The notes under the pieces: generated by a model
Told to the model about the DNA's origin: nothing
What the model saw: only the letters and a program-made list of their open reading frames with translations
Database searches by the model: none
In this document: positions 7,930 to 16,708 of the stretch, one piece after another
Numbering within the stretch: the first letter of the stretch is position 1
Layout of the letters: each line of letters begins with the position of its first letter
DNA from: Azospirillum rugosum
GTDB lineage: Bacteria; Pseudomonadota; Alphaproteobacteria; Azospirillales; Azospirillaceae
DNA length: 64,000 nucleotides
Assembly (NCBI RefSeq): GCF_017876155.1
Contig: NZ_JAGINP010000002.1
Span: forward strand, 1-64,000
Direction of reading: 5' to 3'
Position numbers and translations under genes: made by a program

Positions 7930-8990
7930 CCTTCAACCTCTTCGCCGCCGAGGAGCAGGCCATCGAGGAGGCCCGCCTTCTGGGGGAGAGGCTGAGCGCG
8001 GTCGCGCCCGAGGTCCGCGCCGACTTCGACGCTCTGGTGGAGGCGTTCAAGCGCAGCACGCGCGAGCAGCGCCGGCTGGTCCGGGTCAGCGACCGGCTGC
8101 AGGCCCAGCTGGGCTCCGCCAACCAGGAGTTGGAGCGCCGGCGGCAGGAGGCGGAGACGGCGCTGGCCGACCTGCGCGACGCGCAGGAGGCGATGGTGCG
8201 CGCCGAGAAGCTGGCCTCGCTCGGCTCGCTGGTGGCCGGCGTCGCGCACGAGATCAACACGCCCGTGGGCATCGCCGTGTCCTGCGCCTCGCACCTGTCC
8301 GACGCGACCGACCGGCTGCGCGCGCGGGCGCAGGCGGGGGAGCTGAGCAAGGCCGACTTCACCCGCTACCTGACCACGGCCACCGACACCTCGGCCCTGA
8401 TCCTCGCGAACTGCGAGCGGGCGGCGCGGCTGATCACCAGCTTCAAGCAGGTGGCCGTGGACCGCGCCAGCGCGGAGCGGCGGGCCGTGGACCTCAGCCG
8501 CTACATCCAGGAAACGCTGGTCAGCCTGGAACCGAAGCTGCGCCAGGGCGGTCACGCCGTCGCGGTGGATTGCCCCGACGACCTGATCGTCGACAGCTAT
8601 CCCGGCGCCCTGTCGCAGATCCTGACCAACCTCGTCATGAACTCCCTGACGCACGCCTATGGGGATGGGCAGGCCGGGCGCCTGACGATCGTGGTGGACC
8701 AGCCCGACCCCGAGACCGTGCGCCTGACCTACGGCGACGACGGGCGGGGCATCCCGGCGGCGAACCTGCCGCAGATCTTCGACCCCTTCTTCACGACGCG
8801 GCGCGGCGAGGGCGGCAGCGGCCTTGGCCTGCACATCGTGCACAATCTCGCGGTCGGTGCGCTGAAGGGCGCCATCGCGGCGGAAAGCACGCCGGGGGAG
8901 GGAACGCGCTTCGTCGTGACCTTCCCCAAGGACACGCCGCCCAAGAATACGCCAGAGGATCCGCCGCCCGCCCGGGACGACAGGGCGTAG
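7926..8990 (+). CDS. Soluble sensor histidine kinase, SiaC-coupled
   Basis: 354 residues, ATG overlapping the siaC stop by 4 bases. Seen: an N-terminal helical region and coiled coil (~20-95) without membrane helices, an H-box LVAGVAHEINTPVGIA (~105-120), N-box LTNLVMNSLTHAYG, G1 DDGRGIP, F-box FDPFFTTRRG and G2 GGSGLGLHIV, then a Pro/Asp tail. The HEINTP form is typical of kinases driving OmpR- or NtrC-like partners. It ends 6 bp from the convergent end of an OmpR-family regulator, the obvious candidate partner. With no sensor domain of its own, its input is plausibly SiaC. Confidence 0.88.
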   Translation: MTFNLFAAEEQAIEEARLLGERLSAVAPEVRADFDALVEAFKRSTREQRRLVRVSDRLQAQLGSANQELERRRQEAETALADLRDAQEAMVRAEKLASLGSLVAGVAHEINTPVGIAVSCASHLSDATDRLRARAQAGELSKADFTRYLTTATDTSALILANCERAARLITSFKQVAVDRASAERRAVDLSRYIQETLVSLEPKLRQGGHAVAVDCPDDLIVDSYPGALSQILTNLVMNSLTHAYGDGQAGRLTIVVDQPDPETVRLTYGDDGRGIPAANLPQIFDPFFTTRRGEGGSGLGLHIVHNLAVGALKGAIAAESTPGEGTRFVVTFPKDTPPKNTPEDPPPARDDRA

Positions 8991-8996
8991 CCGCGC

Positions 8997-9758
8997 CTAT
9001 AAAACCCGGACCTGCGCGGAGAAGACATAGCCCACGCCGTGGACCGACTTCAGCGGGGCGGAGGCGCCGATGGCGGCCTCCACCTTGTGGCGCAGGCGGC
9101 CGACGACGGTGTCGATGGAGCGGTCGTCGGGGTTCCAGCGCCGGTTGTACAGCGCCTGGGAGATCTGGTCGCGGGTCGCCGGCTGGCGGGCCTGGCTGGC
9201 CAGCAGGGACGTCAGCTTCATCTCCATGCTGGTCAGGCTGATGCGGACGCCGGTCGGGCTGGTCAGCGACCAGTCCGTGGCGTCCAGCGCCCAGCTCGCC
9301 TCTTCGCCGGCCGGGGCGCCGGCCAGGGCGCCATGCACGTGCGGCGCGGCGGTCGGCGTCGCGCCGGCGGCGCGCTGCGCGGCGGCGTTCGCCTCCAGGC
9401 GGCGCAGCAGCGCCTTGCACTGGGCCTCCAGCTCCCGCATCTCGACCGGCTTCACGAGGTAGGCGTCGGCCCCGATCTCCAGCCCGACCACGCGGTCGAC
9501 GGTGGATCCGCGGGCGGTCACCATGATGATTCCGATGCTCGGCATTTCGCGCAGGCGAGTCGCGATCTTGAATCCATCCTCGCCGGGCAGGTTGACGTCC
9601 AGGATCACCAGGGAAACCTCCCTGGTTGCAATGACGTCGTCAAGCTCTCGCCCGTTCTTGGCCCCGATGGCGTCGAATCCGCACCCACGCAGATACTCGA
9701 CCAGATCGCGACGGAGCGAGGCTTCGTCCTCCACGACTACGATCGTGACCGCCGGCAT
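8997..9758 (-). CDS. OmpR/PhoB-family response regulator
   Basis: 253 residues. Receiver domain 5-120 with acidic pair VVEDEAS, phospho-Asp in VILDVNLPGEDGF and LVKP near 105, then an Ala-rich linker and a winged-helix trans_reg_C domain (~155-250) ending VHGVGYVF. It should bind DNA when phosphorylated. It converges on the SiaC-coupled kinase with 6 bp between the genes, and lies 117 bp downstream of siaA on the same strand. The unusually long linker (~35 residues rich in Ala and Gly) separates the domains. Confidence 0.92.
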   Translation of the reverse strand: MPAVTIVVVEDEASLRRDLVEYLRGCGFDAIGAKNGRELDDVIATREVSLVILDVNLPGEDGFKIATRLREMPSIGIIMVTARGSTVDRVVGLEIGADAYLVKPVEMRELEAQCKALLRRLEANAAAQRAAGATPTAAPHVHGALAGAPAGEEASWALDATDWSLTSPTGVRISLTSMEMKLTSLLASQARQPATRDQISQALYNRRWNPDDRSIDTVVGRLRHKVEAAIGASAPLKSVHGVGYVFSAQVRVL

Positions 9759-9875
9759 GCTTCTCCGCTCTCCCGATTCCGACTTGCGGAACCTCCTGTG
9801 TCGGACCGGGAAATTATATGATTTTCAATGACCCGTCGAGACGGTTCCCGTCCGGGTAGGCGATGAAGGATTTGG

Positions 9876-11465
9876 TCACGCCATTTCACACGCAGCCGAC
9901 TCGGCACCGGAGCCGGGGCGTGCGGCGGGCCGGACGCGGAAGCCGACCATGGTGATGTCGTCGCGCTGCGGCTGGTCGCCCTGGAACCCGGCCAGGCTGG
10001 TCGCGATGACCGACTTCTGGTCGGCGAGGGGCAGGCTGACGCACCCGTCGATGACCTCGCGCAGGCGGCTCTTGCCGAAGCTGCGGCCGCGCTCGCCGCC
10101 GCACTGGTCGGTCAGCCCGTCGGTGCAGAGATAGAAGGTCTGGCCGGGGGCGATGGCGATCGTCTGGTTGGTGAAGGCGGGCTCCGCGCCGTGGCTGCGG
10201 TACCCGAGGCTGCGGCGGACGGCGCGCAGTTCTGTGATCCCCTCAGGCCCGGCGACCCACAGCGGCAGGCGGGCGCCGGCGTAGACCAGCGTCCCCTCGG
10301 CAGGGCGGATCAGGCAGAGCGCCAGGTCCAGCCCGTTGTCGAAGCCGCCTTCCCAGGCCGACGCCGCGCCGTCCTGGTGCAGGGCGGCGCGCACCTTGGC
10401 GTCCACCTCGGCCAGCAGCGCGGCGGGATCGGCCGCACCCATCTGGTCGACGACGTTGTTCAGCACCGCGCTGGCCGTCATCGTCATGAAGGCGCCGGGC
10501 ACGCCGTGGCCGGTGCAGTCGGCGACGCCCAGCAGATAGCCGTCCTCGACCTCGCGGAAACAGTAGAAGTCGCCGCTGACCACGTCGCGCGGCCGCCACA
10601 GCACGAAATGGTCGGCCAGACCGGCGTCCAGAACCTCGGCCTTCGGCAGGATCGAGGACTGGATCAGCTGCGCGTAGTTGATGCTGTCCATGATCCGGCG
10701 GTTGATGTCGGCCAGGGCCTCCGTCCGCTCCTGGACTCGGTGCTCCAGCGTCTGGGTGTAGTCCTGGACGGTCTCCGCCATGCGGTTGAAGGTGCGCGTC
10801 AGCAGCCCGATCTCGTCCTGCCGGTCCTCCTCGCCGTCCTGCGGGACGATGCGGGCGCCGTACTCGCCGTGCGCCACCGAATGGGCGGCCTGGGTCAGCC
10901 GCATCAGCGGCCTCAGCACGACGCGGTTCAGCATGTAGCTGATGATCGCGACCGCCGTGACCAGCGACAGCACCAGCAGGCCGACGACCGGCAGCAGGGC
11001 GCTCAGCGTCACCTCGTCCACCTCGGCGGTGGAGTAATGCAGCTTCAGGGTCCCGATGTGGCGGATCAGCCCATCGCGGCCGCGCAGCATGATCGGCTGC
11101 TGGATGGTGACGAAGTTGCCGGGCGGGCCGTGGGCCAGCGCCTCGGCCACCGGGTCACTCCGGTCGGTCTCGTAGACCGCGACGGAGCGGATGGCCGGGT
11201 CGCGGTCGCGCAGCGCCTCGATGATCTTGCGGACGGAACGCTCGTCGATCTCCCACAGCGGGCCGGCCAGCGCGTCGGTCTGCATGGCCGCGACCAGGTC
11301 GGCCCGGCGGATCAGCGCCTGCTTCTGCTGGTGCTCCACGATCCCGGCGGACACGCCCACGGCGATGACGCCGACGATCGTCGCGGTCAGCACGATAATC
11401 CCGCCGATGCGCGCCAGGATGGACCGGTTGCTGCGCTCGACGGTGAGGCCGCGGAGAACGCTCAT
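9876..11465 (-). CDS. siaA: SiaA-like membrane PP2C phosphatase with HAMP
   Basis: 529 residues. Seen: TM1 (~20-42, GGIIVLTATIVGVIAVGVSAG), a ~110-residue periplasmic sensor region, TM2 (~155-180), HAMP (~180-235), a short coiled coil, and a SpoIIE/PP2C phosphatase domain with VVSGDFYCF, GVADCTGHGVPGAFM and CTDGLTDQ metal-site motifs. In Pseudomonas SiaA dephosphorylates SiaC in response to an extracellular cue. The start ATG at 11465 overlaps the stop of the upstream periplasmic binding protein (ATGA), so the pair is coupled and the binding protein may supply the ligand. SiaA is on the strand opposite siaB and siaC. Confidence 0.88.
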   Translation of the reverse strand: MSVLRGLTVERSNRSILARIGGIIVLTATIVGVIAVGVSAGIVEHQQKQALIRRADLVAAMQTDALAGPLWEIDERSVRKIIEALRDRDPAIRSVAVYETDRSDPVAEALAHGPPGNFVTIQQPIMLRGRDGLIRHIGTLKLHYSTAEVDEVTLSALLPVVGLLVLSLVTAVAIISYMLNRVVLRPLMRLTQAAHSVAHGEYGARIVPQDGEEDRQDEIGLLTRTFNRMAETVQDYTQTLEHRVQERTEALADINRRIMDSINYAQLIQSSILPKAEVLDAGLADHFVLWRPRDVVSGDFYCFREVEDGYLLGVADCTGHGVPGAFMTMTASAVLNNVVDQMGAADPAALLAEVDAKVRAALHQDGAASAWEGGFDNGLDLALCLIRPAEGTLVYAGARLPLWVAGPEGITELRAVRRSLGYRSHGAEPAFTNQTIAIAPGQTFYLCTDGLTDQCGGERGRSFGKSRLREVIDGCVSLPLADQKSVIATSLAGFQGDQPQRDDITMVGFRVRPAARPGSGAESAACEMA

Positions 11466-12271
11466 GAGGCAATTCCCTGGCGGGTCCACAGCGCGGCCAG
11501 CGTGCCGTCCGACTCCAGCCGTTCCAGCGCTGCGTTCACCCAGGCGACCGTCACGGGGGACCCGCGCCGGACGAGGATGGTGTGGTCGTAGATCTGGTCG
11601 GCGCGCTCCGACACCAGCAGCTGCGCCGCCATCTCCGGGTTTGCCTTCAGGAACCGCGTCAGGAAGGACCGCGTGACGATGGCGAGGTCGGCGCGCCCGG
11701 CCGCGACGCTGCGCACGTTGCCCTCGTGGTTCACGGTCAGCCGCGTGTTGTACTGGCTTTCCAGCACCGCCGGGTCGGCGTTGAAGCCGGCGAAGGCGTA
11801 ATGGTAGCCGAGCCGGCCGAGGATCGACTTGCCCTGGAGGCTGTCGAAATAGCTCTGGTCGACCCCGGGGCCGGCCTTTGCGACGAAGACCTCCGCGTCG
11901 CGAAAGAAGACTCGGGACGCGTCCACCGGTCGCCCGGACCAGCCCCAGGCGAGGCTTTCAAAGGCGATCAGGTCGAACCGCCCCTGCTCCAGGTCATCGT
12001 AGCGGCGCTGGGGGGAGGTGCGGACCAGGTCGAACCGGAAATCCGACTGCGCGGCGTTCATCGAGTCGAGGAAGGCCCGCGTGACGCCGTTCCCGGATTC
12101 GTCCGCGTAGGGCGGGAACTCGTAGGCGCCGACCTTGATAGGGATGGGCTTCGGCTGGGTCTGGGCTTGGGGCTGGGCGATGGCTTTTCCGGCAGTGGCG
12201 AGCGCGGTGGCGGCCGCGAGCCCCATCACCATGCGCTCCATCATCGTGCGCCGGGCGATTCGTTCAGCCAT
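11462..12271 (-). CDS. Periplasmic solute-binding protein (family 3-like)
   Basis: 269 residues from the ATG giving MAERIARRTMMER; an ATG nine codons earlier is possible. Signal peptide: Arg-rich n-region, then GLAAATALATAGKAIAQ with cleavage after AQ. The mature part has the SBP_bac_3 pattern: VGAYEFPPYAD, then LEQGRFDLIAF, LGYHYAFAGF and RADLAIVTRSF, ending TLAALWTRQ. No permease or ATPase is nearby. Its stop overlaps the siaA start, so it probably acts as a sensor accessory rather than in transport. Ligand cannot be read from sequence. Confidence 0.85.
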   Translation of the reverse strand: MAERIARRTMMERMVMGLAAATALATAGKAIAQPQAQTQPKPIPIKVGAYEFPPYADESGNGVTRAFLDSMNAAQSDFRFDLVRTSPQRRYDDLEQGRFDLIAFESLAWGWSGRPVDASRVFFRDAEVFVAKAGPGVDQSYFDSLQGKSILGRLGYHYAFAGFNADPAVLESQYNTRLTVNHEGNVRSVAAGRADLAIVTRSFLTRFLKANPEMAAQLLVSERADQIYDHTILVRRGSPVTVAWVNAALERLESDGTLAALWTRQGIAS

Positions 12272-12389
12272 CTCGGTCTCACACTTGGTTCGGTCCAAAA
12301 GCCCGGCCCATCGGCCAACCCGCGCGCATTCCGAAAACGATTGCTCGCAAACGATTGGGGTAACTTACCCCTGTATGCCGGGTTGCGGC

Positions 12390-12418
12390 AATGCGCGTCG
12401 GCGATGCTGACGCGCATT
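12390..12418 (-). terminator. Hairpin downstream of ftsH
   Basis: A perfect 10-bp stem (AATGCGCGTC / GACGCGCATT) with a 9-base loop lies 11 bp after the ftsH stop. On the minus strand it is not followed by a strong T-run, so it may be a weak or Rho-assisted terminator separating ftsH from the binding-protein gene. Confidence 0.6.
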
Positions 12419-12428
12419 TGTCGCCCGA

Positions 12429-14207
12429 TCAAGCCGCTTCGGTTTCGCGCTCGGCTTCCGCCAGATCGCCGATTTCACCGCCGCTGAGCGTTTCGCGCTC
12501 CAGGAGTGCATGGGCGATCCGCTCCAGCGCCGTGCGGTTGGACAGCAGCAGCCGGCGCGCGCGCTCCATCCCCTCGTCGGTGATGCGGCGCACCTCCTCG
12601 TCGATTCGCCAGGCGGTGCGTTCCGACCGGACGACCGCCGGGTCGTTGCCGGCGTGGGCGACGAAGCCGATGGCCTCGCTCATGCCCCAGGCGGTGACCA
12701 TGCGGCGGGCGAGGTCGGTGGCGGCGCGGAAGTCGGCCTCGGCCCCCGTGGTCACGGCGGCGTCGCCGAACACCAGCTCCTCCGCCGCGCGGCCGGCCAT
12801 GGCGACGGCGATGTCCGCCTGCAGCTTGGCGCGGGACACCGACACGCGGTCGCCCTCCGGCAGGCGCACGACCATGCCCAGCGCGCGGCCGCGCGGGATG
12901 ATGGTGGCCTTGTGGATCGGGTCGGCCTCCGGGCAGCGCAGCGACACCAGGGCGTGCCCGGCCTCGTGGTAGGCGGTCAGCCGCCGCTCATGGTCCGACA
13001 GCGCGAGGCTGCGCCGCTCGTTGCCGAGCAGGACGCGGTCCTTGGCGGCCTCGAAGTCGTTCATGGTGACCACCACGCGGCCGTTGCGCGCGGCGGATAG
13101 GGCGGCCTCGTTGGTCAGGTTCGCCAGCTCGGCGCCGGAAAAGCCCGGCGTGCCGCGCGCCACCGTCCGCACGCAGACGTCCGGGGACAGCTGGAGCCGG
13201 CCGGTGTGGACGCCCAGGATCGCCTCGCGCCCCGCCACGTCGGGCAGGCCGACGTGGATGTGCCGGTCGAAGCGGCCGGGCCGGGTCACGGCGGGGTCCA
13301 GCATCTCCGCCCGGTTGGTGGCGGCGATCACCACCACCGCGCCGCCATCCACGATTCCGTCCATCTCCACCAGAAGCTGGTTCAGCGTCTGCTCCCGCTC
13401 GGAGTGGGAGTTGGACTCGCCGCGCTTGCCGGCCAGCGCGTCCACCTCGTCGATGAACAGGATGCAGGGGGCGTTGGCCCGCGCCGTCTTGAAGACGTTG
13501 CGCACGCGCGCGGCGCCCAAGCCCACGAACATCTCCACGAAGTCGGAGCCCGACGCGGTGAAGACCGGCACGCCCGCCTCGCCGGCCGCCGCCTTGGCCA
13601 GCATGGTCTTGCCGGTGCCCGGCGGGCCGACCAGCAGGATGCCCTTCGGCACCCGCGCGCCGGCCATGGCAAAGCGCCGCGGGTCGCGCAGGAACTCCAC
13701 CGTCTCCCGCAGTTCCTCCTTGGCCTCGTCCACGCCGGCGACGTCGGCGAAGACCGTCCGGGTGTCGCGCGGCCGGACGCGGGTGGCGCGGCCCACGCCG
13801 AGGAACTGCCCGCCGCTCAGCAGCAGGACGCCGACCAGCAGCCCGAGCACCAGGAAGGGCGCCAGCTTGTCCAGCACGTCCATGGTGCGCGGCACCAGCC
13901 CGCCGGGACCGTCGTCGAAGCTCATGGCGACCTTGCGGCCGCGCAGCTCCTTCAGCAGGTCGTCCGTGACCGGCATGACGACGTGCAGGCGCCGGCCGTC
14001 GGCGGTGAGGACATGGGCGCCGTCCCCGCGGAAGACCACCTCGGCCACCTCGCCCCGCTCCGTCGCGGTGACGAAGTCGCTGTAGGTCGCGGGGGCCTCC
14101 GCGCTCTCGCGGGCGTAGTCGGTCCAGGCGGCGAAGCCCAGCCAGACAAGCAGAAGCGCAGCAATAACGGCGGCTGCGACGATGAGTTTTTTGGGAATCG
14201 GCGGCAT
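12429..14207 (-). CDS. ftsH: FtsH-type membrane AAA+ zinc protease
   Basis: 592 residues. Seen: TM1 (8-28), a short periplasmic domain, TM2 (~113-132), AAA+ with Walker A GPPGTGKT (194-201), Walker B ILFIDEVDAL, second region of homology DPAVTRPGRFDRH, and zinc site HEAGH (414-418) with the third ligand in TGAEADFRAATDLARR. It would unfold and degrade membrane and regulatory proteins. It is shorter than typical FtsH (~640 residues) and ends just after the protease domain, and it lies beside a DnaJ-like gene rather than tilS or folP, which suggests a second, specialised copy. Inference: part of a proteostasis unit with that gene. Confidence 0.93.
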   Translation of the reverse strand: MPPIPKKLIVAAAVIAALLLVWLGFAAWTDYARESAEAPATYSDFVTATERGEVAEVVFRGDGAHVLTADGRRLHVVMPVTDDLLKELRGRKVAMSFDDGPGGLVPRTMDVLDKLAPFLVLGLLVGVLLLSGGQFLGVGRATRVRPRDTRTVFADVAGVDEAKEELRETVEFLRDPRRFAMAGARVPKGILLVGPPGTGKTMLAKAAAGEAGVPVFTASGSDFVEMFVGLGAARVRNVFKTARANAPCILFIDEVDALAGKRGESNSHSEREQTLNQLLVEMDGIVDGGAVVVIAATNRAEMLDPAVTRPGRFDRHIHVGLPDVAGREAILGVHTGRLQLSPDVCVRTVARGTPGFSGAELANLTNEAALSAARNGRVVVTMNDFEAAKDRVLLGNERRSLALSDHERRLTAYHEAGHALVSLRCPEADPIHKATIIPRGRALGMVVRLPEGDRVSVSRAKLQADIAVAMAGRAAEELVFGDAAVTTGAEADFRAATDLARRMVTAWGMSEAIGFVAHAGNDPAVVRSERTAWRIDEEVRRITDEGMERARRLLLSNRTALERIAHALLERETLSGGEIGDLAEAERETEAA

Positions 14208-14325
14208 GACGTCCTACGCAAGCGGCGAAAACCGTAATCGGCAATTCACCACCATTGATGAAGGCGCCGGGGCACCGCATCAACCGCTTTCGGACGCGGC
14301 CTTTTCTTTGACATAGGGGGTAACC

Positions 14326-14356
14326 CCCTTCGCCCGTCCACTCGGCGGGCGAAGGG
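14326..14356 (-). terminator. GC-rich hairpin between the DnaJ-like gene and ftsH
   Basis: Perfect 11-bp stem (CCCTTCGCCCG / CGGGCGAAGGG) with a 9-base loop, 8 bp after the DnaJ-like stop. There is no T-run. It could attenuate transcription between the two genes, which are otherwise 156 bp apart on the same strand. Confidence 0.55.
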
Positions 14357-14363
14357 CTTTGGC

Positions 14364-15332
14364 CTACTCCAGCCCGGCCTTCTTGCGCACGTCGTAGCTG
14401 CGGGTCTTGGCCCATTCCTCGATGAACTTGACCAGCTCCGCGTCGGGCGGGTCGGGGAGGAGGACCTTCAGCTTCACATACTGGTCGCCGGCCTGCTTGG
14501 TCGCCTGGTTCATCACGCCCTTGCCGCGCAGGCGGAGCGTGGAGCCGGTGTTGGACCCCGGCGGCACCTTCACCGCGACCGGGCCGCTGATCGTCGGCAC
14601 GCGGATGGTGGCGCCCAGCACGGCCTCGTTCAGGGTGATCGGCACCTCGACGTGGATGTCGGCGCCTTGGCGGGTGAAGTGGGGGTGCGCCTCCACATGC
14701 ACCTCGACGATGGCGTCGCCGGCGCCGAAGCCCCCGGCGCCGGGCAGGCCCTGGCCCTTCAGGCGCAGCTTCGCCTGGTCCTCCGTGCCGGGCGGCACGG
14801 TGACGTCGATGCTCTTGCCGTTGGACAGGTTGATGCGCCGCTTGGTGCCCAGCGCCGCTTCGACGAAGGGCACGGTCACCGAATAGGCGATGTCCGTGCC
14901 GCGCGCCTTGGCCCCGGCCGAGGACGACCCGCCCGACGACCCGCCGGCCCCGCGCCGCCGGCCGCCACCGAACAGCTCGGAGAACCAGTCGTCGCCGCTA
15001 CCGCCACCGCCGCTGGTGAAGAAGGAATCGTCGGTCGATGAGTAGCCGCCGCGCCCGCGCGACCCGCCCGAATAGGCGTGGGAGCGGGCACCGAATCCGT
15101 GGTGCCGTTCCTGGCCGGAGGGGTCGATCTCGCCGCGGTCGAAGCGCGCGCGCTTGTCGGGATCGGACAGCAGCGTGTAGGCCGCCGAGATCTCCTTGAA
15201 CCGCTCCTCGTTGGCCGCATTCCCCGGCTTCAGGTCGGGGTGGTGCTCCTTGGCCAGCTTGCGGTACGCTTTCTTGATGTCGTCGGTGCTCGCGGAACGG
15301 CTGAGTCCGAGGATTTGGTAAGGGTCACGCAT
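14364..15332 (-). CDS. CbpA/DnaJ-type co-chaperone
   Basis: 322 residues starting MRDPYQILGLSRSAS; a TTG five codons upstream is an alternative. Seen: J-domain 1-65 with HPD in KEHHPDLKPG, a Gly/Ser/Arg-rich linker (~90-150), and the two C-terminal beta-domains (DnaJ_C) with INLSNGKSIDVTVPPGT and IRVPTISGPVAVKVPPG. There are no CxxCxGxG zinc repeats, which makes it a type II (CbpA-like) J-protein. It would recruit Hsp70 to substrates. It lies upstream of and co-directional with ftsH. Confidence 0.92.
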   Translation of the reverse strand: MRDPYQILGLSRSASTDDIKKAYRKLAKEHHPDLKPGNAANEERFKEISAAYTLLSDPDKRARFDRGEIDPSGQERHHGFGARSHAYSGGSRGRGGYSSTDDSFFTSGGGGSGDDWFSELFGGGRRRGAGGSSGGSSSAGAKARGTDIAYSVTVPFVEAALGTKRRINLSNGKSIDVTVPPGTEDQAKLRLKGQGLPGAGGFGAGDAIVEVHVEAHPHFTRQGADIHVEVPITLNEAVLGATIRVPTISGPVAVKVPPGSNTGSTLRLRGKGVMNQATKQAGDQYVKLKVLLPDPPDAELVKFIEEWAKTRSYDVRKKAGLE

Positions 15333-15380
15333 GCTGTTTTCGGCCAAGGCTTTCCCACCCCGAATCCCGGGGCAATGGTG

Positions 15381-15839
15381 TTACGAGTTCGCGATGATCT
15401 TCCACGCACCGTCGGACTGTTTGCAAGCGGTTCCGTAACCCAATTCCGTCTTGCTCCCGGTGGTGACGGTCTGCTGATACTCCCGGCAGTACTGGCCCGC
15501 GTTGTTGTAGCCATCCCGGGTCGTGGTCAGGGTGCCCGAATGGCCGGTCTGCGGGTTGGTCCAGCCGATCTTCTCGCCGATGGGGGCGGAATAGGCGCGC
15601 TTGGCCGCGGCTTCGGCGGCGGCGGCGTCGCTCTCGGTGATCGTCACGCCCTTCCCGATGAAGGCGCCGACCAGCGTGCCCACGCCGGAGCTGGCGACCT
15701 TGCTCGACGCCTTGCCGTACTGCGACGAGATGACGCCGCCGTAGATCCCCTCTTCCTTGGCGGCTTGCTTGGGGGTTTCAGCGCAACCGGCGAGCAGGGC
15801 GACGGCCAGCGCCGCCGGGACGAGCTTCTTCACGAACAT
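15381..15839 (-). CDS. RT0821/Lpp0805-like surface lipoprotein
   Basis: 152 residues. Signal peptide and lipobox AVALLAGC (Cys at ~19) mark an outer- or inner-membrane lipoprotein. The middle has a glycine-rich, two-helix segment like glycine-zipper surface antigens (GVISSQYGKASSKVASSGVG, GTLVGAFIGKG), and the C-terminal half is the conserved part of the family (YSAPIGEKIGWTNPQTGHSG, CREYQQTVT, GTACKQSDGAWKI). Role in envelope structure is presumed. It stands alone, 49 bp upstream of the DnaJ-like gene on the same strand. Confidence 0.82.
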   Translation of the reverse strand: MFVKKLVPAALAVALLAGCAETPKQAAKEEGIYGGVISSQYGKASSKVASSGVGTLVGAFIGKGVTITESDAAAAEAAAKRAYSAPIGEKIGWTNPQTGHSGTLTTTRDGYNNAGQYCREYQQTVTTGSKTELGYGTACKQSDGAWKIIANS

Positions 15840-16039
15840 CGGATGTTGCCTTCGACAAGGTTAGGAGCCGGCGCACCGAAAGGATGGCGCTCCGGTCGAC
15901 ACTGATATATGCGAGCCTATGCTATCTGTGAATTGGGACGAAGCTGTGACCAGCATTTCAACCCCAGGAGCAGCGCAGAACGCCTATCAGGAGGGGCCCG
16001 GCAGGACGGGCCCGCCAGAGTGGATCGCACGAGGGGACC

Positions 16040-16663
16040 ATGAGCCAGACGACCGACCGGGATCCGTACGAACTGTTCCAGGAATGGCTGGAGGAGGCGG
16101 GGAAAAGCGAACCCAACGACCCCAACGCCATGTCGCTCGCCACCGCCGACGCGCACGGCGTGCCGTCCGTCCGCATGGTGCTGCTGAAGGGAATCGACCC
16201 GCGCGGCTTCGTCTTCTACACCAACACCGAAAGCCGCAAGGGCGAGCAGCTGGACGCCAACCCCAACGCCGCGCTGTGCTTCCACTGGAAGACGCTGAAG
16301 CGCCAGGTCCGCGTGGAAGGGGCCGTGGAGCGCGTCACCGACGAGGAGGCCGACGCCTATTTCCAGAGCCGGGCGCGGGAAAGCCGAATCGGTGCCTGGG
16401 CGTCGCAGCAGTCGCGCCCGCTGGAAGGCCGGTGGGAGCTGGAGAAGCGCGTCGCCCAGTTCGCCGCCAAGTTCGGGCTGGGAACCGTGCCGCGGCCCCC
16501 GCACTGGACCGGCTACCGCATCCTGCCGCGCCGCATCGAGTTCTGGCAGGACAAGCCGTTCCGCCTGCACGAACGGGTGCTTTATCTCCGTGCGGATGAC
16601 GGCCGTGCGGATGAAGGGGGCGCGGCGCCGGCACAGTGGACGACGGAGCGGCTTTATCCGTAA
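16040..16663 (+). CDS. pdxH: Pyridoxamine 5'-phosphate oxidase
   Basis: 207 residues, standard length. Uses FMN and oxygen to make pyridoxal 5'-phosphate in vitamin B6 synthesis/salvage. Seen: [13 protein letters not shown] opening, [20 protein letters not shown] and SRKGEQL (FMN/substrate contacts), [21 protein letters not shown] and the C-terminal RLYP signature. ATG at 16040 follows GAGGGGACC. A 7-bp GC hairpin with 6-base loop (15994-16013) sits in the leader. Confidence 0.95.
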   Translation: MSQTTDRDPYELFQEWLEEAGKSEPNDPNAMSLATADAHGVPSVRMVLLKGIDPRGFVFYTNTESRKGEQLDANPNAALCFHWKTLKRQVRVEGAVERVTDEEADAYFQSRARESRIGAWASQQSRPLEGRWELEKRVAQFAAKFGLGTVPRPPHWTGYRILPRRIEFWQDKPFRLHERVLYLRADDGRADEGGAAPAQWTTERLYP

Positions 16664-16708
16664 AAAGCCGGCGCCCGCCGCCGTCGCGGCGGTGCGACGG
16701 GGGAACGG

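Noticed and set aside
15994-16013. GGGCCCG hairpin in the pdxH leader as a possible riboswitch
   Set aside because: Only a single short stem; no conserved loop sequence or second helix, so a simple GC hairpin explains it.
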